A stretch of DNA of 26,650 nucleotides from ChocPot-Mid sp043804925 (lineage in GTDB: Bacteria > Bacteroidota > Ignavibacteria > Kapaibacteriales > UBA2268). The notes below the pieces were generated by a model. That model worked only from the letters and a program-made list of their open reading frames with translations. It ran no database searches and was not told the origin of the DNA. The stretch's first letter is position 1, and each line of letters opens with the position of its first letter. The stretch is from positions 1 through 26,650 of the forward strand of contig JAZDIP010000103.1 in the NCBI GenBank assembly GCA_043804925.1, in the 5' to 3' direction. Shown one piece after another: positions 1 through 8,982 of this stretch. The translations under genes were made by a program, and so were the position numbers.

Positions 1-562
1 TACAAAATTCGATGCAGAAATACGGTATGATGTAACTGCATTAAAACCGGAAAATGATTATGCAATTATTGGAACTGACAGGATTGTTGATTTTGATAAT
101 AAGGATTTAAGCATAAGCAAGGACACAAGTGTAATTGCCGAAATATGCGGAACAGTCCTTCTTGCAAAAGAAAACACGACACCAATATTTATATCGGATT
201 TTACATTGGAAAATCCGTATTGCGATATTGAAACACAAAACGGAAGTTTAACGATTTTGGGTTGTGCAATTGATATTAGCAGAATATTGATGGCTAACGA
301 TATCGAAGTCAGTATGTATCCAAATCCAACAGATGAAGAATTGAAAATAGTTGTAAAAAACCGTCAGACAGTAATAATAAAAATAGAATTAATCAACAAT
401 TTAGGTCTGATTGTTTCTAATATTTACAATGGTTCAATCGAATCAGGCGAAAAGACAATTAATTTTTCACCTGAAAGTTACTTACCTTCAGGAACTTATT
501 GGATACGAATTATCATTGATGGACAGGAGCAAATAATCAAACCTATTTTGATTATCCAGTAA
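1..562 (+). CDS. C-terminal part of a T9SS-secreted protein (5' truncated)
   Basis: The frame is open from base 2 at the window edge to the TAA at 560-562, so the gene begins outside the window; a TTG at 206 is only an internal codon. The visible 186 or so residues start with a beta-rich stretch that I cannot assign to a named domain; it resembles the segment preceding the tail in large choice-of-anchor/HYDIN-like secreted proteins. The last ~85 residues form a type IX sorting domain: a MYPNPT box, a KIELINNLGLIV strand, a LPSGTYWIRI strand and a short IIKPILIIQ end. In this family the domain directs export through the Por/T9SS translocon and is then cleaved or anchored at the surface. The function of the passenger is unknown. 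The gene converges with rsmB with only 16 bases between them. Confidence 0.85.
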   Translation, partial: TKFDAEIRYDVTALKPENDYAIIGTDRIVDFDNKDLSISKDTSVIAEICGTVLLAKENTTPIFISDFTLENPYCDIETQNGSLTILGCAIDISRILMANDIEVSMYPNPTDEELKIVVKNRQTVIIKIELINNLGLIVSNIYNGSIESGEKTINFSPESYLPSGTYWIRIIIDGQEQIIKPILIIQ

Positions 563-573
563 AAAAGGATAAA

Positions 574-597
574 AATAATTATTGCTTAATCATTATT
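574..597. terminator. AT-rich hairpin between convergent genes, possible weak bidirectional terminator
   Basis: AATAATTATT pairs with AATCATTATT (one mismatch) around a GCTT loop. It is flanked by an A-run on the left, which is a U-run for the minus-strand transcript. It overlaps the last codons of rsmB. The stem has no G-C support apart from the loop edge, so termination strength is doubtful. Confidence 0.35.
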
Positions 598-2009
598 TCT
601 TGCTTTCTAACAAGTCTTGCTGCAAAAGCACCGTCCATTTTGTGAATGTGAGGATATGTTTGCATAAATCCGTTTTTGCAGATTTCACCGGGCAAATATT
701 TTTCAGCAGGGTCAATCTCGAATTCCGGATGTTCGGATAAGAACCACGTTATATTATCTTCATTCTCTTCAGGGTCAATTGTACAAGTAGAATAAATCAA
801 GGCACCGCCTGTTTTGACGAATCTAACGGCATTAGACATTATTTCCCTTTGAGATTTGACTAAAAAGGGCATATCTTCTCTTTCGCGTTTCCACTTTATA
901 TCGGGCTTCTTTGTCAAAGTACCTAAACCTGAACATGGCATATCCATAAAAACAACATCGAATAATTCATCGAACTCAACGACAGAAGCATCGGCTTCCA
1001 AAGTTTCGATTGATTTTAATTGGAGACGTTTTGCACCTTCCTGAATAATTTTTAGTTTAGAAGCATATTTATCAACAGAAATTACTTTTCCTGAATCGTT
1101 CGACTGTTCGGCAAGTGCAAAGGATTTACCACCGGGAGCAGAGCACAGGTCTAAAATTCTTTGACCGGGCTGGACAAATGCCAATTTTGTTGCTAAATAT
1201 GCACTCGTGTCCTGAATAGTAATTTTACCGGTTACAAATAAATTATTGGATGCTACATCAATTCCTTTAGTAAGAATTTCCAATGATTCCGGTGCAAAAG
1301 GTGATTGCCGGAATTCGATGCCGTTGTCAATCAATTCCTTTATTACTTCAGAAATCGATGTATTTAAAAGATTGATTCTCACTTTAATATTCGGTTTCTG
1401 ATTATTTGCCTCCAAAAGTTGAACAGTTTGCTCTTCACCGAATAAGTCAATCCATCTTTTCACCATCCAGCGAGGATGCGAATGAATAATAGTGTAATAA
1501 TAGACAATGTCTTCTTCTTTAAGGGGATATCTTATATTCTCAATATTACGGGCTATGTTTCGTAAAACACCGTTAACGATTCCGGCAATTTTTTCTCCCT
1601 GAATTCGCTTAATAATTTCGACTGCTTCATTGATAGCGGCATGGTCAGGAATTCGTTCCAAAAACAATATCTGGTATAATCCAACCCGTAAAGCATTCTT
1701 AACTATATTAAGGCATTTTAAGTAATCGCCTTTATAAAATCCGGTCAAGACCCAATCGAGTTTCCATCTCCATCTGATTACTCCATTGACAAGCTCGGTT
1801 AAAAGAGCTTTATCTTCGGAAGATAGATTACTGTCTCGTAGCTCCTTATTCATCAGTTTGTCGAGATAAGCATCACTTCTTTCAAATCTGCTAATGATTT
1901 TCACTGCAGCAAGACGCGCCGGATTAATACTAATAATTTCCTGTTTGCCATTCTCATTTTCCTGAGCGGGCGCACCATTTTTTACGTTGGTTTCTAAAAT
2001 TTCCTGCAT
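579..2009 (-). CDS. rsmB: 16S rRNA (cytosine-967 C5)-methyltransferase RsmB
   Basis: The product methylates C967 of 16S rRNA using S-adenosylmethionine during small-subunit maturation in the cytoplasm. Residues ~30-155 are an all-alpha NusB-like RNA-binding domain. Residues ~200-270 are the linker region. The Rossmann methyltransferase domain follows, with motif I ILDLCSAPGGKS (285-296), motif IV DMPCSGLGT (356-364, Cys359) and motif VI YSTCTIDPEENE (406-417, catalytic Cys409). Both cysteines expected of an RNA m5C methyltransferase are present. At 476 residues it is somewhat longer than the usual ~430, because of ~28 polar residues before the NusB-like part. I chose ATG at 2009 over the TTG at 2012; neither has a clear Shine-Dalgarno. 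It is transcribed divergently from the barrel-protein gene at 2135 and stands alone on its strand. Confidence 0.95.
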   Translation of the reverse strand: MQEILETNVKNGAPAQENENGKQEIISINPARLAAVKIISRFERSDAYLDKLMNKELRDSNLSSEDKALLTELVNGVIRWRWKLDWVLTGFYKGDYLKCLNIVKNALRVGLYQILFLERIPDHAAINEAVEIIKRIQGEKIAGIVNGVLRNIARNIENIRYPLKEEDIVYYYTIIHSHPRWMVKRWIDLFGEEQTVQLLEANNQKPNIKVRINLLNTSISEVIKELIDNGIEFRQSPFAPESLEILTKGIDVASNNLFVTGKITIQDTSAYLATKLAFVQPGQRILDLCSAPGGKSFALAEQSNDSGKVISVDKYASKLKIIQEGAKRLQLKSIETLEADASVVEFDELFDVVFMDMPCSGLGTLTKKPDIKWKREREDMPFLVKSQREIMSNAVRFVKTGGALIYSTCTIDPEENEDNITWFLSEHPEFEIDPAEKYLPGEICKNGFMQTYPHIHKMDGAFAARLVRKQEIMIKQ

Positions 2010-2064
2010 CAAAATTAAATTATAGTAGTTTATTAAACAATAATTTTATTATATTTTATTCATT

Positions 2065-2090
2065 ACACTAAATTAGTGTCAATTGACACT
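2065..2090. promoter_or_regulatory. Overlapping palindromes in the divergent rsmB / barrel-protein promoter region
   Basis: AGTGTCAATTGACACT (2075-2090) is a perfect 16-bp palindrome. It overlaps an inverted repeat, acactaa-a-ttagtgt (2065-2079), so the half-site ACACT/AGTGT occurs three times in 26 bp. The site lies in the 125-bp gap between divergent starts at 2009 and 2135, where operators are expected. A TATTTTTG at 2096-2103 fits the TAnnTTTG -7 box known from Bacteroidetes, about 30 bases before the ATG at 2135, but no TTG lies at the right distance. Regulatory function is inferred. Confidence 0.4.
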
Positions 2091-2134
2091 TTTATTATTT
2101 TTGTTTTTTAACATTTTTAAATACGGTTATACTA

Positions 2135-2962
2135 ATGAGAATATTGTTAAGGTTTGGAATATTTATTTGTGTCTCGTTAATTACGGCCCAATTTATGTTT
2201 AGTCAAAAGTTGGGGACACCATTGGAACCACAGGCGGCGCCTTTACAAACTGAAGCAGGTATTATCTTTGGTTTAGGCAATAATTTTCAGACAGGAATTT
2301 ACTATCCGAAATGCGAAGATTGTCAATTTGAAGATGCTCAGGGTTTAGGAATAACTGTTGGCGGAGTTTTTATCCGGGACATTAAACCTTATCTTCAATA
2401 TGGTGCCACACTAACTTTTAACTCGCTAAGTGCAAACACATCTTACCAAAAAACAGAGGAAGTAAAGGTTTGGAATAAAGCACATACATTTTTCGAAATC
2501 AGGCCTATTCCCTTTCGCAATACTGCTGAATTTGGATTGGGAGAAATAGTTATAAATCCATTTATTCAGTGGTTGCCTCTAAAATTTATGTTCTTTCGGC
2601 TTGGTTTTGGTGCATCTGTTCTGGCGGATAAGAATTTCAAGCAAGAAAAAGAACTTTTAAAATTTATTGATACACTATCCGGTGGAGAAATTGTTGACCT
2701 GGAAATTCTTAATGATAATCCAATAATAGAAACTGTTGAAGATAGAAAAATTCCGGGAATTAATCCGTTTCGAATATCTTTGGAGCCAACTTTAGGTTTT
2801 ACATTTGAAATTAGTAATCAGATAATTTTAAATCCCTCTTTTACATATTCAATTCCTTTGTCAAAATTAAGCAGTTTACAAAATGATTTTAATATTAACA
2901 GATGGCGAATATTATTTGAATTAAGATTAGCTATTAAATTAAGAAATATTAAAATCAATTAA
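2135..2962 (+). CDS. Putative outer-membrane beta-barrel protein
   Basis: The 275-residue product starts with an N-terminal signal peptide (MRILLRFGIFICVSLITAQ, cleavage probably before QKLGT). The mature part alternates short amphipathic strands ending in aromatic residues with Gly/Asn turns, for example YLQYGATLTF, FRLGFGASVL, ISLEPTLGFTF and ILNPSFTYSI, which suggests an outer-membrane barrel. It has a CEDC pair near residues 60-63. I do not recognise a specific family; PorT-like or OMP_b-brl-type barrels are the closest in style. The start ATG has no Shine-Dalgarno, as is common in Bacteroidota. The gene lies just upstream of the PD40-OmpA gene on the same strand, so a shared envelope role is possible, but the 291-bp gap argues against a tight operon. 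Confidence 0.6.
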   Translation: MRILLRFGIFICVSLITAQFMFSQKLGTPLEPQAAPLQTEAGIIFGLGNNFQTGIYYPKCEDCQFEDAQGLGITVGGVFIRDIKPYLQYGATLTFNSLSANTSYQKTEEVKVWNKAHTFFEIRPIPFRNTAEFGLGEIVINPFIQWLPLKFMFFRLGFGASVLADKNFKQEKELLKFIDTLSGGEIVDLEILNDNPIIETVEDRKIPGINPFRISLEPTLGFTFEISNQIILNPSFTYSIPLSKLSSLQNDFNINRWRILFELRLAIKLRNIKIN

Positions 2963-3253
2963 CTTAATTTGTAGTAATAAATACTATTTTTCTCATTGAT
3001 TGTAAGAAAATTACAAAAACAATGTCAAATAACTTTTTTTATTCCATATTTTAGATTATATTATTAAATTGTATTTTTCAAAATTGTAGAAAAATATGTA
3101 TATTAATAAAATTTAATTTTTATTGATATTTTTTATTTTGCAATTTTATAATTTATAATTTTGAAGATATTAAAAATATTATACTATCTGGCAGAAGTAT
3201 GAGATTGATTTGGAAAAAGAATGATTTATTATAACATATACGGGTAGAACTAT
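2963..3253. other. AT-rich intergenic stretch with weak hairpins
   Basis: No coding potential was seen in this 291-bp gap. A short hairpin tagta-ataaa-tacta followed by five T (2972-2991) could be a weak terminator for the barrel gene. A nested inverted repeat follows: CATTG at 2994-2998 pairs with CAATG at 3020-3024, and TGTAA at 3001-3005 pairs with TTACA at 3011-3015. TAATTTTG at 3156-3163 matches the Bacteroidetes TAnnTTTG -7 box and could drive the gene at 3254 with a leader of about 85 bases. The rest is A/T homopolymer-rich. Confidence 0.3.
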
Positions 3254-5803
3254 ATGCAAAGGATATTTACAATAACCGCTTTGTTGTTTGTATTTTGTTT
3301 ATTACTTAATACAACTGTTTACACACAAGATGATATCACTAGAAAAAAAGAAACAATCAGAATCATTAACCTTGGGCAGGTTGTGAACTACTCAGGGCTT
3401 GATTATGCTCCAACGATTAGTGCCGATGGAAGAACTCTGTACTTTGTATCCGACCGTCCCGGAAGCAAATGGAACAAAGAAGTAGACAAGTCATCGCATG
3501 ATTTTTGGGCAACTAAAAAAGCTGAAAGATTGGATACTAATTTTTTCATACCATTTAATATTGATACGACTACAGTATATGGTAACCTGGGTGTCAATAC
3601 TCAATTCAACGAAGGTGCTGCATCAATTGCAGCAGACCGTCAATCATTATATTTTACCGGATGTAACAGACCGGATGGACTTGGTGATTGTGATCTATAC
3701 AGGTCTGAAATCGAGGGAGATAAATGGGGAAGACCAATCAATTTAGGTCCTAATGTAAATTCTGAAAAGTGGGAATCAATGCCATCTATTACTGCCGGTA
3801 AAGACAGGATATATTTTGCTTCAAACCGTCCGGGACCTAATGGGGATAACAATTTTGATATATGGTATTCAGATTATGATTGGGATATTGAAGAATTTAA
3901 AAAAGCAGAAAATTTGACTCAGATAAATACTTCAGGGAGAGAGTACGCACCCTTTATTGGGGCTGACGGAGTAACATTATTCTTTTCTTCGAATGGTTAT
4001 ACTCCAAATATTGGTGGTTTGGATTTTTATGTAACCAGGTATGACGAAGAAACCGAAACATGGGCAAAACCTAGTAATATGGAAGAACCTATCAATACTC
4101 CTCAAGATGAATTATTTATTACCTTGCCTGCCGGTGGTGATGTAATTTATTTTAGTTCCAAAAGAAAAGATTTAGCAGGCTATCAAGGCGACCTGGATTT
4201 ATTCATGGCTTTTGTTCCTTCGTTTTATAAAACAAAAATCGTTAAGGTTACTGTAATTGATGAATGTAGCCAGCAATTTATACCTGCTGAAATTACAATT
4301 AAAAATCCCGTTACTGGTAAGCAATATAAAGATAGTATTAGTGTTTATAAGAAGGAATTTGAAATTATTATTTCAAACGCAGATTACGGTAATCCAAAAG
4401 ATGATATTCAGCATATTAATTTGGAGATAACCGGAAGAAATGATAAATATGGTGAAGTATCTAAAGTACAGAGAGTTGACAAACCACAAACAACAGAAAG
4501 AGCCGATGAAGCAGGAAAAGCTGAAGATGAAATTCTTATTACGCTTACTTTAGGGCAGATGCCTATTTTAAGTACTGAAATTGACGAAGCTGAACATGTA
4601 AGAACTTATAAAGCCGACCAACCCGAATTAGCTGATTTTCGCGGTTTAATAATGAAAGAAGTAAAAACTTGGGATTTATATCCTCTTTTAAATTATGTTT
4701 TCTTTCCATTAGGTTCTGCCGAATTACCATCGAGATATATATTATTTAAAAATCCTGATGAAACACAGGCATTTAATGACACAACCATAGCAGGTGGAAC
4801 TTTAGATAAATACTATCATATTTTGAATATTTACGGATTCCGTTTAACACAATTTCCCGAAGAAAAAATTGATATAGTGGGCTGTAACGACGGTACAATG
4901 CCCGAAGAAAAATCTAAAGAACTTTCCAAAAACAGAGCACAAATAGTTTATGATTATTTTAAAAATGTTTGGAATATCGCTGAAGATAGGATGAAACTGA
5001 GTTTTAGAGATAAACCTGCCGTTGTTTCAAATGTTAAAGATTCTTTAGGTATTGAGGAAAACAGAAGAGTTGAGATTCTTTGCAACAACTGGGAAATCAT
5101 GAAACCTGTATTTGATAAAGACCCAACAATTTTCCCACAACCTGATAAGATGAAATTTGTCATGAATAATGGTATCGAGGATATTCTTGTTGCAAAAAGG
5201 AGAATTGAAATTAAGCGTGGTGATGCCATGTGGAAAGTTTTAAATGATGTTGGTGTAACTGATGTTTCCAAGATTTGGGATTGGCATAGTGAAGATTATA
5301 TTTTACCATCGGATGAAGTTCCGTTTATGGCTCAATTGATTATAACAACGACTAACGGTAATGAATGTAAATCTCCGGAAATAAAAATTCCTGTTATGCA
5401 GGTCAAGGTAGAAGAAAGAAAATTTGGGTCAGGTAAAGACAGTACTTTAGAACGATACAGCTTGATACTATTTCCATTTGATAAGTCTGATGCAGGACCT
5501 ATCAACGAAAGAATAATGCGTGACTATGTTTACGACAGAGTATTTCCAAGTTCATACGTTGAAGTGATTGGACATACTGACGTAGTTGGTTTGTATGAAC
5601 ATAATACGAAACTCTCGGAACGCCGTTCAAACACCGTTCATAGTGGTATTATGAAGAAAACAAGCGGTAAATTCGGTTTCTTATCAAAACGTGGTGTCGG
5701 CGAAGATGAGCCATTGTATGATAATAGTCTTCCTGAAGGAAGATTTTATAATCGTACCGTACAGGTAATTATTAAGACACCATTAAATGAATTCGAAAAA
5801 TAA
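3254..5803 (+). CDS. PD40 beta-propeller protein with two OmpA-like domains
   Basis: This is an exported 849-residue envelope protein. A signal peptide (residues 1-24, ending TVYTQ) is followed by five WD40-like PD40 (TolB-type) blades between residues ~45 and ~325, each with the pattern SADGRTLYFVSDRPG; later ones read YFASNRPG and LFFSSNG. Residues ~330-420 form a beta-sandwich-like segment that I cannot name. An OmpA-like domain runs from about 475 to 630 (VFFPLGSAEL, KIDIVGCNDG, SKNRAQIVYDYF, NRRVEIL). A second, at ~735-845, has ILFPFDKSDA, VEVIGHTDVVG, LSERRSNTVHSG and NRTVQVII. OmpA domains bind peptidoglycan non-covalently. The PD40 plus OmpA layout recalls T9SS component PorE and related proteins, but the TPR region of PorE is absent and the OmpA module is doubled. 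Start ATG 3254 places the signal peptide directly at the N terminus. The gene is closed by a strong terminator. Confidence 0.85.
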   Translation: MQRIFTITALLFVFCLLLNTTVYTQDDITRKKETIRIINLGQVVNYSGLDYAPTISADGRTLYFVSDRPGSKWNKEVDKSSHDFWATKKAERLDTNFFIPFNIDTTTVYGNLGVNTQFNEGAASIAADRQSLYFTGCNRPDGLGDCDLYRSEIEGDKWGRPINLGPNVNSEKWESMPSITAGKDRIYFASNRPGPNGDNNFDIWYSDYDWDIEEFKKAENLTQINTSGREYAPFIGADGVTLFFSSNGYTPNIGGLDFYVTRYDEETETWAKPSNMEEPINTPQDELFITLPAGGDVIYFSSKRKDLAGYQGDLDLFMAFVPSFYKTKIVKVTVIDECSQQFIPAEITIKNPVTGKQYKDSISVYKKEFEIIISNADYGNPKDDIQHINLEITGRNDKYGEVSKVQRVDKPQTTERADEAGKAEDEILITLTLGQMPILSTEIDEAEHVRTYKADQPELADFRGLIMKEVKTWDLYPLLNYVFFPLGSAELPSRYILFKNPDETQAFNDTTIAGGTLDKYYHILNIYGFRLTQFPEEKIDIVGCNDGTMPEEKSKELSKNRAQIVYDYFKNVWNIAEDRMKLSFRDKPAVVSNVKDSLGIEENRRVEILCNNWEIMKPVFDKDPTIFPQPDKMKFVMNNGIEDILVAKRRIEIKRGDAMWKVLNDVGVTDVSKIWDWHSEDYILPSDEVPFMAQLIITTTNGNECKSPEIKIPVMQVKVEERKFGSGKDSTLERYSLILFPFDKSDAGPINERIMRDYVYDRVFPSSYVEVIGHTDVVGLYEHNTKLSERRSNTVHSGIMKKTSGKFGFLSKRGVGEDEPLYDNSLPEGRFYNRTVQVIIKTPLNEFEK

Positions 5804-5821
5804 TTGATAAAGTTTAGGTTG

Positions 5822-5856
5822 AAGGGATGTTTTGTTTAAGACATCCCTTTTTTTTT
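5822..5856 (+). terminator. Rho-independent terminator after the PD40-OmpA gene
   Basis: The stem GGGATGTTTT / AAGACATCCC (10 bp, one G-T pair, GTTT loop; 5824-5847) is followed by nine T residues (5848-5856). It begins 20 bases after the stop codon and gives a clear transcript end before dapB. Confidence 0.9.
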
Positions 5857-5914
5857 GAATATTTTTTTATTTAAATTGCTTTTATTATTATGATAATACG
5901 TTAAAGGAAAACTA

Positions 5915-6670
5915 ATGAATATAAAAAAACCGAAAATCGCATTAATCGGTTATGGGGCGATGGGTAAGGAAATTGAAAGAATCTCTCGTGAGAAAGATTT
6001 AATTATTACCGATATTTTTGAGATTGATTCAAAAATATCTGAACAAAAAAGATATGAATTCGATGTGGCAATTGATTTCGGATACCCGGAATTTGTTATT
6101 CAAAATGTTAAGGTTTTATCTAAATTGAAGAAAAATATTGTTATTGGTACTACAGCTTGGTACAATGGATTGAAAGAAGTAAAAGATATTGTTGAAGAGA
6201 ATAATATCGCTTGTATCTATGGCTCTAATTTTTCAATAGGTGTTCAGATGTTCCAAAGAATTACCGAATTGTCTGCAAAGCTAATAAACAGGGTCTCCGG
6301 ATACGATATTATGCTACATGAATTGCATCACCAAAGAAAAAAAGATAGCCCAAGTGGAACTGCTTTGAGTCTGGCTGAAATAATCTTAAATAATGTCGAA
6401 GAAAAAAAAGAAATCATTGCCGATAAATGTGATGACAGGATTTCACATAAACAATTACATGTTACTTCTACTCGTGGTGGAGAGATAATTGGAACACATA
6501 CTGTTTACATGGATTCTTATGCTGATGCAATTGAGCTGACTCACAGAGCCAAGAACCGAACCGGTTTTGCCGAAGGAGCCATATCAGCAGCGATGTGGAT
6601 ACATGGGAAAAAAGGTTTTTATCATTTCAATGATATGCTTAATGATTTATGGAAAGATATTTATGGCTAA
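5915..6670 (+). CDS. dapB: 4-hydroxy-tetrahydrodipicolinate reductase DapB
   Basis: The enzyme reduces the dapA product with NAD(P)H to tetrahydrodipicolinate, in the pathway to meso-diaminopimelate (peptidoglycan) and lysine. It has 251 residues, normal for the family. The N-terminal Rossmann motif is IALIGYGAMGKEI (8-20). IGTTAW (78-82) lies at the cofactor/substrate hinge, and GSNFSIGV is at 103-110. The signature HHQRKKDSPSGTA (138-150) carries catalytic His138, the substrate-binding Lys142 and the SGT loop. An AAAGGAAA Shine-Dalgarno lies 5-12 bases before the ATG. It is the first gene of a plus-strand cluster and overlaps the next gene by 8 bases. No dapA or lysC is nearby, so the lysine genes are dispersed in this genome. 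Confidence 0.96.
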   Translation: MNIKKPKIALIGYGAMGKEIERISREKDLIITDIFEIDSKISEQKRYEFDVAIDFGYPEFVIQNVKVLSKLKKNIVIGTTAWYNGLKEVKDIVEENNIACIYGSNFSIGVQMFQRITELSAKLINRVSGYDIMLHELHHQRKKDSPSGTALSLAEIILNNVEEKKEIIADKCDDRISHKQLHVTSTRGGEIIGTHTVYMDSYADAIELTHRAKNRTGFAEGAISAAMWIHGKKGFYHFNDMLNDLWKDIYG

Positions 6671-7076
6671 ATTATTTGTAATTCTTGCTGTTATTTGTTG
6701 CTTTCAGATTTCAAACTTATTATCTCAGGATAGTTCGTTATCCGTAAAGAGAGATTTAATAAATACTCCAATAATTGATATAGTCCCTTCTGTTTTAGAA
6801 ATAGAAAATGACACATCAAAATTCGTTGTTGAAAATGTTACTGTATTAAATAGAGGAATTGGAGTTTTACATATTACTTCAATAACCGGTTCATGTTATT
6901 GTTCTAACGGAGTTATTGAAAAAAATGATGTACAATTTCTCGATACCGGTAAACTGCGTTTGGAGATAAATAAAAAAGGTTTAAAAAATGAAGAAAATAT
7001 GGTGATATATACTGTAACAAGCAATGCGAAAAATTCTCCCTTTTATATAAAAGTAAAGTTTGTTGAAAAAAAATAA
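6663..7076 (+). CDS. Small exported DUF1573-like protein
   Basis: The product has 137 residues with a signal peptide MAKLFVILAVICCFQISNLL, then a single Ig-like beta-sandwich. The segment VENVTVLNRGIGVLHIT followed by GSCYC (Cys78, Cys80) matches the pattern of DUF1573/HYDIN-like domains, in which a conserved cysteine pair follows the strand 'N-G-LxI'. The frame is open further upstream to 6567, but ATG 6663 gives an immediate signal peptide, has GGAAAG 8 bases upstream, and overlaps the dapB stop by 8 bases, so translational coupling is likely. The role is unknown; periplasmic or lipoprotein-like. No lipobox is obvious. Confidence 0.7.
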   Translation: MAKLFVILAVICCFQISNLLSQDSSLSVKRDLINTPIIDIVPSVLEIENDTSKFVVENVTVLNRGIGVLHITSITGSCYCSNGVIEKNDVQFLDTGKLRLEINKKGLKNEENMVIYTVTSNAKNSPFYIKVKFVEKK

Positions 7077-7089
7077 TTCGATTTTTCCT

Positions 7090-8982
7090 ATGTTAAAAAA
7101 TAAAAATACTTTTATTAAAGTCTCATTTGTATTTGTAATTCTTATAATTGTAGGAATTTATGCAAAAACTATATTCTTTGATTTTGTGATGCTCGATGAT
7201 GATATTAAAATTATTGATAATTATGAAAAAATAAGTAATCCTGCAAATATTAAAGATGCCTTCTTTACCGATTCTTACTTAAAAAAAGAAGGATTGTACT
7301 ATCGTCCCACATTAACATTGTCATTGATGTTTGATGCTTTTGTCTGGGGTAAAAATCCATCCGGTTACCATTCAACAAACTTGATTTTGCATATTCTTTC
7401 TTGCATTTTACTGATTTCATCTTTACGGATTTTAAACAACAAGCACATAAACATTGGACAATCTAATGTTTCAAACTCTTCACTCACATCTCACAATGCA
7501 CAACTGTTATTGATTGCATTCTTTGGTATTAGCCCTTTACTGATAAATGCTGTTGCCTGGATTCCCGGAAGAAATGATATTTTAATGACTATCTTTTTAT
7601 TATTATCTTTTTTATTTTTTTGCAAAGTTATCGAAACAAACAAATTCAGGTTTACTATTCTTCATTTTATATTCTTTGGTTTAGCCCTATTCTCAAAGGA
7701 AACAGCAATCATTTTCCCTATGATATTACTTTTATATCAAATTTTGATAAATAAAAGTAAATTATTCTCAAAGGAAAATATAAATTTTGTCATTCAATGG
7801 ATTGTTGTGATATTATTCTACTTGCACATGAGGAGTAATGTTGCTATGCCTTTAGAAAGTTTGAATACTTTATTAAGAAATTTTGTTTATAATCTGCCGT
7901 TGATACCGGAGCTTATCGGGAAATTTTTTGTTCCTATAAATTTAACGGGAATACCTGCTTATACTTTGATAAATACTATCATCGGCACATTGGTTTTATT
8001 GTTAATGATTGTTATTATTATCCTTAACAAGAAGGACAGGAATTACTTACTATTCGCTTTGTTGTGGATAATATTTACATCACTTCCGGGTATGTTTGCA
8101 AGTCGAGGTCAGACAAATTTCGATTATCTCGAGTGCAGGGCTTATCTACCCATGGTGGGAATGATTATTTTCATTTATACTTTAATTAAGAATGAAAAAT
8201 ATTCAGGTTATTATTATTTTAAGCTGATTGGAATAATTGTTGTTGTTGCTTATTCAATCTCAAATCTTGTGTTGAGTTCTACGTATTCAAATCCATTGGA
8301 TTTTTATAATAATGCTGTTGATAAAAATCCAAACTCTGCACTTGCTTTGAATAACAGAGCTTTGATTTTAAAGAGTCATGGGGAAATAAATGATGCTATA
8401 AATGATTTGGAACTTGCTATCGAAACCGAACCGGGATTTGCCGAAGCATATTTTAATCTTGGTAATTTATATGATGAAACCGGTAATATTAAATTAGCTT
8501 TGAAATTATATAATGATGGTTTAACTGCTAATCCCAAAGCTTTTCAGGGTTACTTAGTAAGAGGAAATCTAAAATTAAAAAACAGTGATTCCGTATCTGC
8601 GAAAATGGATTTTGAAAAAGTATTGGAATATGATTCAACTAATTCAACTGCTTATTTTAGCATAGCATCAATTCATTTTCAAGTTGGAGAATTAAACAAA
8701 GCTATTGAATATTACAATAAAGCAATAAAATATAATCCTAAATATGTTAGAGCATATATTAACAGAGCAGTAACATTTGCTAATCTAAAGCTATTCCAAA
8801 TAGCATTAAGAGATTATAATATGGCTGAAAAACTCGATAGTAATAATAACAATTTGTATTATTTAAGGGCAAATGCAAAGTTTCTTAATGGTGATACAAC
8901 GGGTGCCTGTCTCGATTGGTACAAAGCGACTGAGCTTGGTAATCGGGAAGCTCCAAGGTATATTTCGCAGTATTGCAGATAG
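7090..8982 (+). CDS. Multispanning TMTC-like membrane protein with C-terminal TPR repeats (putative GT-C glycosyltransferase)
   Basis: The start at ATG 7090 gives 630 residues; the frame also allows TTG 7060, inside the preceding gene. TM helix 1 is followed by an acidic first loop, MLDDDIKIIDNY. The motifs YYRPTLTLS, GYHSTNLILHIL, AVAWIPGRNDIL and LALFSKETAIIF are those of eukaryotic TMTC-type O-mannosyltransferases and their bacterial relatives. Roughly ten membrane helices precede ~residue 410. About six TPRs fill 413-630, ending in GACLDWYKATELG and a terminal C-R, a common ending in Bacteroidota TPR proteins. The GT-C fold with a lipid-linked sugar donor is inferred from family similarity; the acceptor is unknown. 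It follows the DUF1573-like gene by 13 bases and is paralogous to the next gene. Confidence 0.75.
   Translation: MLKNKNTFIKVSFVFVILIIVGIYAKTIFFDFVMLDDDIKIIDNYEKISNPANIKDAFFTDSYLKKEGLYYRPTLTLSLMFDAFVWGKNPSGYHSTNLILHILSCILLISSLRILNNKHINIGQSNVSNSSLTSHNAQLLLIAFFGISPLLINAVAWIPGRNDILMTIFLLLSFLFFCKVIETNKFRFTILHFIFFGLALFSKETAIIFPMILLLYQILINKSKLFSKENINFVIQWIVVILFYLHMRSNVAMPLESLNTLLRNFVYNLPLIPELIGKFFVPINLTGIPAYTLINTIIGTLVLLLMIVIIILNKKDRNYLLFALLWIIFTSLPGMFASRGQTNFDYLECRAYLPMVGMIIFIYTLIKNEKYSGYYYFKLIGIIVVVAYSISNLVLSSTYSNPLDFYNNAVDKNPNSALALNNRALILKSHGEINDAINDLELAIETEPGFAEAYFNLGNLYDETGNIKLALKLYNDGLTANPKAFQGYLVRGNLKLKNSDSVSAKMDFEKVLEYDSTNSTAYFSIASIHFQVGELNKAIEYYNKAIKYNPKYVRAYINRAVTFANLKLFQIALRDYNMAEKLDSNNNNLYYLRANAKFLNGDTTGACLDWYKATELGNREAPRYISQYCR

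Noticed and set aside
6567..6662. Upstream extension of the DUF1573-like gene
   Set aside because: It lies wholly inside dapB in another frame. ATG 6663 gives a proper signal peptide and a GGAAAG ribosome-binding site.
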